A stretch of 64,000 bases of DNA from an uncultured Clostridia bacterium (GTDB taxonomy: Bacteria; Bacillota; Clostridia; Saccharofermentanales; Saccharofermentanaceae). The translations under genes were made by a program, and so were the position numbers. This document shows positions 58,099 to 64,000 of the stretch, one piece after another (the stretch's first letter is position 1; each line of letters opens with the position of its first letter). Below the pieces are notes generated by a model, which was not told the DNA's origin, did no database searches, and saw nothing but the letters and a program-made list of their open reading frames with translations. Location: the NCBI GenBank assembly GCA_946407705.1, contig CAMJPC010000009.1, positions 1 through 64,000 on the forward strand. The letters are read 5' to 3'.

Positions 58099-58107
58099 TG
58101 TTATACT
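58099..58107 (+). promoter_or_regulatory. Extended -10 promoter of the DUF2142 gene
   Basis: Plus-strand TGTTATACT, 17 bases before the ATG. The short distance to the start leaves about 10 bases of leader. No strong -35 is visible. Confidence 0.4.
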
Positions 58108-58124
58108 TGTTTCAGGAGTGACCG

Positions 58125-60068
58125 ATGAATTCCCAGAACAATAAGATGACAAGGCGTTTCACGATAATAGCTGCCGTCATACTGGCAGTCTCATTAGTCA
58201 CAGCCTTCATTTTCGATCTATTTCCCCGCATCCGTAAAGAAGCCGTCGTTAAAGGCATTTCCGAGTACAAGACCGACACCATAGCTCCGGATTCATCGGC
58301 TGATTATTCTCTGGAGTTTCTACGGACAAGTTTCGATTCAATTGTCTTCTTCGTCATGGACGGAGACGCCAGTTCGCTTTCTGTCACCATAACGTATTCC
58401 GGAAATGGTACGGAAGTCCTAAAAGATGTCCGCATAACCAAGGAAATGTGTGCTCCTGAAGGCAAAACCACAACCGTAAGACTCACTTCAGTAAGCGGAA
58501 GATTCAGTCCGGACCGATATAAGGTTAAGATTTCCAATAATTCAGAAGCTCCTGTTTCAGTGGCAACCGGCAAAAACGACGAATCTCTGACCGTAAGGCT
58601 CCTTGTAAAAACGAATACCGGGTATATTACAGCGGCTGTTGTATGCTGTCTGTTGGTTGTTTTCGCCGCAATGACAATGTGCTTATATCTCAAAGAAGGG
58701 CTAAACCCGCCTCCGGCTCCCGAAAAGCTTTTCCTGGCAGCCGCCATACCGCTTTGTGCTGCAATGATCATCCTTCTTCCTCCCTGGAGTACAGGAGACA
58801 GCGAAGCACACTATCTTGCATGCTACCGCCTTTCAAACCTGTTTCTTGGTCAGGGTTTTGACGGCCAATGGCTCGGACGTGCAGATGACGTTGCATTCTT
58901 CAGAGATATCTGGTGGAATTCAACACCTCCTTCAACAGGCGGTTATGAGATCTTAAAGAGTAATTTCAGCCTGTTTGCTTCGGACAAGAGCCTTGTCCAA
59001 ATGAGTTCCACATCCGAAAAGATGAACTATTACTCGGCTTTCTGCTATATTCCTCAGACCTTTGCTCTTGTTGTCGGCCGTCTGATCGGATTTGGTCCCG
59101 TTGCCAACTGCTATCTGGTCAAAGTCTTCACTGCCGCTTTCTACATCTGCCTTTGTTACAGAGCCATCAAGAAAGCTCCGTTGGGAAAAGGGATAATCGC
59201 TATGTGCGCCATTCTGCCGTCTTCTCTTTTGATGAGCGGCGCATTTTCGTACGATTGTATGGTAATAATCGTAACTCTCAACTTCATTTCATCAGTTTTT
59301 CTCCTGAAAACGGATCCTGACGGCAAAAAATCCTTGGTTTATTGTTGTATTGCGGCCTTTGTCCTTGGAGCGGTCAAAGGCGGCGGATATCTGCTGTTAC
59401 TGCCTTTAGTATTTATTGTTCCTGCCGGCAAAAAGGCACTCAAATTCTTGAACAAAGTGCTCCCCATAGTCAGCGGACTGTTCTCGGTATTCCTGTTCGA
59501 TATGGTTCTTCCCGAACGTGAACTGTTTCAGTTCGGCAGCAAGGGTAACGGCTTCATGACAGCTTCTTTCGCTCTTGAGAACCCGATCGCTTATCTCATA
59601 ATGACGGTGAAATCATATGTAAGATTTGCCGGTGAACTCACTTCTGACTTGTTCGGTTCAAAGCTCAGCTGGGGAGAAAACACCATTCCCCTCGCTTTCA
59701 GCCTGATAATGTTAGTTGTACTGATAATCGTTGCATCAAGCGATGAAACTCTGGATTCGATAAAAGCTAAGGATATTACCGTAATGACAGCAGTTGTCCT
59801 CATCGCGTTGCTTACAACTCCCGCAATGCTCTTGAGTTGGACTCCCGAAGGCTCAGACGTGATCCTCGGCATTCAGGGACACTATTTCCTCCCTGTTCTC
59901 CCGCTTTTCGCGATAGCGGCAGGCAAAGGAATCCGCAAGCTTGCAAGCAAGGCCGGCATAGCCAAATCCAAGGCTGCCGTTGCAATCACGATGTCTCCAT
60001 ATCTTCTCGTTGTATACTTGCTGTTCTTTGCTTTCTACTTCATTCTCAGACTCTATACATCTAGGTAA
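58125..60068 (+). CDS. DUF2142-family polytopic membrane protein
   Basis: 647 residues. An N-terminal helix (about 12-30) and an extracellular beta-rich part (about 40-165) precede about ten hydrophobic helices. PPWSTGDSEAHYLACYRL is the DUF2142-type first-loop motif (usual form GPDE.YHL). These proteins resemble GT-C sugar transferases. Its 3' end overlaps the comEC stop by 8 bases in convergent orientation. Confidence 0.82.
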   Translation: MNSQNNKMTRRFTIIAAVILAVSLVTAFIFDLFPRIRKEAVVKGISEYKTDTIAPDSSADYSLEFLRTSFDSIVFFVMDGDASSLSVTITYSGNGTEVLKDVRITKEMCAPEGKTTTVRLTSVSGRFSPDRYKVKISNNSEAPVSVATGKNDESLTVRLLVKTNTGYITAAVVCCLLVVFAAMTMCLYLKEGLNPPPAPEKLFLAAAIPLCAAMIILLPPWSTGDSEAHYLACYRLSNLFLGQGFDGQWLGRADDVAFFRDIWWNSTPPSTGGYEILKSNFSLFASDKSLVQMSSTSEKMNYYSAFCYIPQTFALVVGRLIGFGPVANCYLVKVFTAAFYICLCYRAIKKAPLGKGIIAMCAILPSSLLMSGAFSYDCMVIIVTLNFISSVFLLKTDPDGKKSLVYCCIAAFVLGAVKGGGYLLLLPLVFIVPAGKKALKFLNKVLPIVSGLFSVFLFDMVLPERELFQFGSKGNGFMTASFALENPIAYLIMTVKSYVRFAGELTSDLFGSKLSWGENTIPLAFSLIMLVVLIIVASSDETLDSIKAKDITVMTAVVLIALLTTPAMLLSWTPEGSDVILGIQGHYFLPVLPLFAIAAGKGIRKLASKAGIAKSKAAVAITMSPYLLVVYLLFFAFYFILRLYTSR

Positions 60069-62391
60069 ACTCTAATATCACAGCGCCTTCCTGGTCGATC
60101 CTGTAAATCCTGCTGCCCACATTCATGAGTCTAAAAAGCGTTGCCGGTGCGGGATGTCCGTAAAGATTGTTTCTTCCTGCCGAGATTATCGAGATATCAG
60201 GAAGTGTCTTTATCAGGAATTCCTTGCTGCTGGCATATTTCGAGCCGTGATGAGACACTTTCAGGATATCCACATCGCCGATAAGATTCCCGGAAACAAG
60301 TTTTTCTTCAGATTCAAAGCCTATATCTCCTGTAAACAGGATCCGCTTCCCGTTACATTCCATCAGAATGACAAGACTGCCCGGATTTCCGCCTGAAAAC
60401 TCATCTATGGGGTAGATCACATTGAGACGTACTGAATCAGACAGTTCAAACACATCTCCGCCCTTTGTCTGTATAAGCCTGTTCCTGAAATCCTTCGTAT
60501 CACAATTACGAATGAAAAGCGATTTCTCAAAAGCTTCAGTATCACCGTCTACGCCGGTAAATCCGGAATAAATGGACTTGATCCTGCCTTTACGGTTAAG
60601 GGCAGCGATTCCTCCTGCGTGATCCTGATCCCAATGTGTCATGAAAGCCATATCCACCGAATCTATGCCGTAATAATCCAGAAGATCCGATACCGCAGAA
60701 TCTCCCTCTTCATAGGTCCCGCCATCTATGAGACATGTCTTGTTTCCCGCGATGATCAGACAGCAATCTCCCTGCCCGACATCTGCAAAGACCAATTCCG
60801 CTTTTAAAGGTCTTATGATATCGGCAATAACAAATCCCGATAACACAGCCATCAAGCCGCAGCTTGCTTTAAACAGAATCTTTTTGAAGGCAAAACGCGG
60901 CATCAGCAGAAGGAAAACAAACAGCCAAAAACACAAGACATAACCCGGTTCAATCGGTTTTCCGGCCGCCGGGCCCAAAGACAACTCACTCCCTATACCT
61001 ACAGAATTGCGGAGAATGCTTAGAAACAGAAACGACGGTGAAGATACGTAAGATGCTGATTCACTTGGAAAAAGCCATGATAAAACCACACCAGGAACAA
61101 ACATCATGCAGGTGCCTTTGGCAAAAAATCCCCCAATTGCCTGAACAATGAATTGAACAAGGGAGAATCTGCAGTTGATCATTCCCGAAAAAGGCATCAT
61201 ACCTATTATCGCTGCTGTTTGAGCACTAATTGCCATGGCAAGCCCGCGCTTTTCTTTCATAAACGATAAAAAGTCCATTATCCTTCCAGAAAGGAGTCTT
61301 ATTGAAATGCAAGCGGAAAAGCTTAGCAAAAAACCTGTCCTCGCTGAACAGAAAGGATCTGCCGCGATCATCACGAGAGCAGACGCGGACAATGCAGAAA
61401 CGTTATCCTTGCCGGTAAAAGCACAAGAAGACATAAAAGCAGCTCTCGTAACAGATTCGCTCCATCCTGTTATGCACCCGATAATGAACACGAAAATACC
61501 GTAAATCAGTGAACTTTTCTTTCTGTCAGGACATAACAAACCGAGTAAATAAGGCAAAACGGCCAGAAAGCCTGCAAAATGAGTGCCTGATACCGCGAGA
61601 AGATGCGAACAACCGGATAATCTGAAATCACGTATTGCATTGTCATCGGCAAGTGACGAATCACCGAGACAAACAGCTGCAATAAGGCCTTTCTCCTCTT
61701 TGCTTCGTCCAAATGTGAATCGGTTCAGGATTCTGCTTCTAAGACTGAAACACAGATCCGGAAAGGAAAAGATCGAACGTCTGAACCCCGAAGGTTCTTT
61801 GGTTACAGTCAAAGTATCGGCATAAAACTGATATCTGATTCCCCTGCTCTTCAGATAGTCTTTGTAATCGAATTCTCCCGGATTTCCCGCTGACAAAGGT
61901 TCCCGGAAACTTCCGTAAGCTGTAAAAACACATCCGGGCATAAGTTCAGGAGGAACGAAATCCTTAGTAAACTTCAATTCCGAATCCAATCCTTCTATCT
62001 TAGCAGTTATCCTTGAAGTTCCGGACAGTTTCTTCTCACATGAAATAACTGTTCCGGTAACATCTGCTTTCGAATCATAAGGAGAAACAACATTCAGGGC
62101 GGAATATATCCTATAACAGCAAAACAGCACTAGAATAACAGTAAGAACGGCACAAAAAGCACACTCCGTGTTGCGCTTCCTAACTCCGTAAATACCGAGA
62201 GCCACCAATAACGGAATCGATAAGCTTAACGGGAATAGCGTTCCGGCCTTATAAGTCATAAAACATGACAGGAAAAGCATTATTGCAGGCACAAACAAAG
62301 GTCTTTTCTCATAACGTTCGATGACATTACTTATGGTTAAACCTGAAGGTGTTCTTGGAATATTCAGTTTGATTCTGTTAAAATCTGTCAT
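60061..62391 (-). CDS. comEC: DNA uptake channel protein ComEC/Rec2
   Basis: 776 residues: N-terminal helices, an OB-like domain (about 95-190), the competence membrane domain (about 220-500, SHLLAVSGTHFAGFLAVLPYLLGLL), and a C-terminal MBL domain with DVGQGDCCLIIAGNKTCLIDGG and MTHWDQDHAGG (about 540-776). Forms the inner-membrane DNA channel in natural transformation. The decamer array at 62436-62465 lies 44 bases upstream of its ATG. Divergent from engB. Confidence 0.93.
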   Translation of the reverse strand: MTDFNRIKLNIPRTPSGLTISNVIERYEKRPLFVPAIMLFLSCFMTYKAGTLFPLSLSIPLLVALGIYGVRKRNTECAFCAVLTVILVLFCCYRIYSALNVVSPYDSKADVTGTVISCEKKLSGTSRITAKIEGLDSELKFTKDFVPPELMPGCVFTAYGSFREPLSAGNPGEFDYKDYLKSRGIRYQFYADTLTVTKEPSGFRRSIFSFPDLCFSLRSRILNRFTFGRSKEEKGLIAAVCLGDSSLADDNAIRDFRLSGCSHLLAVSGTHFAGFLAVLPYLLGLLCPDRKKSSLIYGIFVFIIGCITGWSESVTRAAFMSSCAFTGKDNVSALSASALVMIAADPFCSARTGFLLSFSACISIRLLSGRIMDFLSFMKEKRGLAMAISAQTAAIIGMMPFSGMINCRFSLVQFIVQAIGGFFAKGTCMMFVPGVVLSWLFPSESASYVSSPSFLFLSILRNSVGIGSELSLGPAAGKPIEPGYVLCFWLFVFLLLMPRFAFKKILFKASCGLMAVLSGFVIADIIRPLKAELVFADVGQGDCCLIIAGNKTCLIDGGTYEEGDSAVSDLLDYYGIDSVDMAFMTHWDQDHAGGIAALNRKGRIKSIYSGFTGVDGDTEAFEKSLFIRNCDTKDFRNRLIQTKGGDVFELSDSVRLNVIYPIDEFSGGNPGSLVILMECNGKRILFTGDIGFESEEKLVSGNLIGDVDILKVSHHGSKYASSKEFLIKTLPDISIISAGRNNLYGHPAPATLFRLMNVGSRIYRIDQEGAVILEFT

Positions 62392-62435
62392 GATTCGATT
62401 TTAAAGGCTGCCAAAGCAAAAATCAGCGTCAAAAA

Positions 62436-62465
62436 ACCGACAAAAACCGACAATTACCGACAAGT
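62436..62465. repeat. Three tandem decamers (ACCGACAAAA-type) between comEC and engB
   Basis: ACCGACAAAA (62436-62445), ACCGACAATT (62446-62455) and ACCGACAAGT (62456-62465). The ACCGACA core is invariant and the period is 10. On the comEC (minus) strand this reads as TTGTCGGT repeated. Same layout as the array at 44969-44998. Confidence 0.7.
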
Positions 62466-62485
62466 TGAACATTCTTATAAACGCT

Positions 62486-63082
62486 ATGAACATAAATTTT
62501 TACAACATGAAATACAAAATGACGTGTGCTGACGTTAAAGGTCTTCCTGAAACGGAAGTACCTGAGATCGTCATATCCGGAAGGTCTAATGCCGGTAAAT
62601 CATCGCTCATTAATGCTCTGGCTAATACAAACAAGCTTGCACGAGTATCAGGAAAGCCCGGAAAGACAAGAGAGATCATATATTTTGACCTTGACGGCAA
62701 GGCATTGGTCGCAGATCTTCCAGGTTACGGATATTCTGCTGCCTCAAAAGAAGTCACAGCCAAGTTTTCAGACCTGTGTGACAATTACTTCAGATGCGGA
62801 AGAAAGATATCTCTCGTCTTATTCCTTATGGATATCAGAAGAACACCTTCTGAAGAAGACGTTGGAATGCTTGATTTTCTTAATCATGCGGGTATCCCCT
62901 ACATCATCGTATTTACAAAATGCGACAAGTTTTCCGCTGCAGAACTCAGAAAGCAGTTATCTTCGTTATCAGAGTTCTTTGATTTTGACAACAATGCCGA
63001 AGTTTTTGCGGTTTCTTCCAAGGATAAAAAGGGAATCAACGACCTAAAATCAGCCATTTCTGACATCTTAGGCAATATCTGA
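62486..63082 (+). CDS. engB: Ribosome biogenesis GTPase EngB (YsxC)
   Basis: 198 residues, needed for late 50S assembly. G1 GRSNAGKSSLINAL, G2 KTRE, G3 DLPGYGY, G4 TKCDK. I choose the ATG at 62486; an in-frame TTG at 62465 overlaps the decamer array. No strong ribosome site precedes either, so initiation may be weak or leaderless-like. Confidence 0.93.
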   Translation: MNINFYNMKYKMTCADVKGLPETEVPEIVISGRSNAGKSSLINALANTNKLARVSGKPGKTREIIYFDLDGKALVADLPGYGYSAASKEVTAKFSDLCDNYFRCGRKISLVLFLMDIRRTPSEEDVGMLDFLNHAGIPYIIVFTKCDKFSAAELRKQLSSLSEFFDFDNNAEVFAVSSKDKKGINDLKSAISDILGNI

Positions 63083-63156
63083 ACAGGCAATTCTTAAGCC
63101 ATCACAAAAATAACCACAACTTTTCTTTTTCTTTTCGTGCAATTATTCAACAATTA

Positions 63157-63176
63157 TTCCGTTTGAAATAACGGAA
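63157..63176. promoter_or_regulatory. Inverted repeat overlapping the -35 box of the PRPP synthetase promoter
   Basis: TTCCGTT (63157-63163) and AACGGAA (63170-63176) flank TGAAAT. TTGAAA (63163-63168) within it, 17 bases and AATATT (63186-63191) form a plausible promoter. Probable repressor or activator site, identity unknown. Confidence 0.5.
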
Positions 63177-63223
63177 CTATCCTTTAATATTTAAAGTATT
63201 AACGAGGAGGGTTTTGGTCTGCG

Positions 63224-64000
63224 ATGAGCGATCTCTATGTCAGTTCCGGTTATGATCAGGCATCTATGCCCCCTTTCGGACCCATAGGTATAATTTCACA
63301 CACCGCAAATCGAGATTTCGTTAAATGCGTTTCTGATGTTCTTTTCGAGAAAAGGTCCGCACGCGTTGAGAAAAAGAGCAATCCCTTTGTAAGCAGCCCC
63401 GGTTATTGCAGATCCGATTATATTATCGATTCAGCCTTTAACAGATACGATAACGGAGAAGGCACCTTTTCACTGCTCGAAAGCGTTCGCGGCCATGATA
63501 TGTACATCATTACCGACGTTCTTTCTCACAGTTACAGTTATGAACTTGTTGAGGGTGATCATGTTATCAGCCCTGATGACCACTACAGGGATCTTCTGAG
63601 GATCATCACGGTTCTCAAGGGCAAAGCCAAGCGTATCAATGTAATCATGCCTTTTGTTTACGAAGGAAGGCGTGAAAAGCTTGATTCCCACCGCGAATCC
63701 TGGGATTGTGCCGAAATGCTCCAGAAACTCTATGAGCTCGGAATCGCTAACCTTATCGTATTTGATCCTCATGATGGCAGGATCGAGAATGCAGTTCCTC
63801 TCATGAGCATTGAGTATCCGAGATGTCAGTTCAAACTTACATCTTCCCTTCTCAACAGATTCGATTCAATCAAACTTGATAAAGATCATACTATCGTTGT
63901 AAGCCCTGACGAGACCGGTGTCTCGAGGGCGATTTTTTACTCATCGCACCTGAATCTGCCTTTGGGCATCTTCTATCGTGACAGGGATTACACAAGAAAG
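63224..64000 (+). CDS. prs: Ribose-phosphate pyrophosphokinase (partial, runs off the window)
   Basis: 259 residues to the window edge. Makes PRPP from ribose-5-phosphate and ATP. MPFVYEGRREKLDSHRES, LIVFDPHDGRIENAVPL, VVSPDETGVSRA and YRDRDYTRK match PRPP synthetases of the Clostridia subgroup, though FTRQDRK-type loops are altered. GAGGAGG lies 13 bases before the ATG, longer than usual; no better start exists in frame. Confidence 0.85.
   Translation, partial: MSDLYVSSGYDQASMPPFGPIGIISHTANRDFVKCVSDVLFEKRSARVEKKSNPFVSSPGYCRSDYIIDSAFNRYDNGEGTFSLLESVRGHDMYIITDVLSHSYSYELVEGDHVISPDDHYRDLLRIITVLKGKAKRINVIMPFVYEGRREKLDSHRESWDCAEMLQKLYELGIANLIVFDPHDGRIENAVPLMSIEYPRCQFKLTSSLLNRFDSIKLDKDHTIVVSPDETGVSRAIFYSSHLNLPLGIFYRDRDYTRK

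Overview
The window is chromosomal DNA of a low-to-medium GC Gram-positive bacterium, most likely a member of the Clostridia (Bacillota). The evidence is a PASTA-domain Ser/Thr kinase with its PP2C phosphatase, a T-box leader in front of pheST, a sortase-type surface protein, FakA/FakB fatty-acid kinase genes, YerC next to secA, and the classic Firmicutes order def-fmt-rsmB-rlmN-prpC-prkC-rsgA-rpe-thiN. Genes are tightly packed, many starts overlap the preceding stop, and most are on the minus strand. I found no rRNA, tRNA, insertion sequence, prophage or CRISPR array. Species-level identity cannot be read from the sequence.

Layout. (1) 1-12642, minus: a large lipid-metabolism block. It runs glycosyltransferase, HSL-type esterase, acyl-AMP ligase fused to a carrier protein, tandem PlsC acyltransferase, free ACP, FakB, alpha/beta hydrolase with a Cys nucleophile, second FakB, FakA, PlsX. 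After a separate promoter comes a TIM-barrel/AMP-ligase fusion cut by the window edge. (2) 12643-19579: a zinc-ribbon membrane protein, purB with a MocR-type aminotransferase behind a possible 20-residue leader ORF, a YraN protein, a degenerate GGDEF/EAL protein and a second aminotransferase. (3) 19443-25710, minus: a DUF5688 gene and a 1723-residue surface protein (subtilase, NlpC/P60-like, SpaA-like and T-Q ester-type repeats, sortase motif) behind a promoter followed by an attenuator-like hairpin. (4) 25734-42171, minus: housekeeping genes from secA through ahcY and def-fmt to the thiamine pyrophosphokinase gene. (5) 42262-44910, minus: three TadE/DUF5702-like pseudopilin genes, the middle one frameshifted. 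(6) 45110-48923, minus: pheST with a T-box. (7) 48932-57999, minus: MBL hydrolase, a degenerate methylglyoxal-synthase-like protein, mreCD with PBP2, a SEC-C protein, icd, holA and a GH25 lipoprotein. (8) 58125-64000: DUF2142 membrane protein, comEC (minus), engB and the start of a PRPP synthetase gene.

How genes work together. In region 1, exogenous or recycled fatty acids could be carried by two FakB proteins, phosphorylated by FakA, moved to ACP by PlsX or loaded directly on a carrier by the AMP ligase, and transferred by the double PlsC protein to an acceptor that the glycosyltransferase and hydrolases may modify. In region 4, SAM-dependent rRNA methylation yields S-adenosylhomocysteine, which AhcY and the adjacent purine nucleoside phosphorylase could recycle.

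The most novel signal is a regulatory one. Three head-to-tail 10-bp copies of ACCGACAAAA occur upstream of the pseudopilin operon, and three related copies occur upstream of comEC. Both sets are in the same orientation relative to the gene. This suggests a shared, undescribed control element linking DNA uptake and pilus-like genes.
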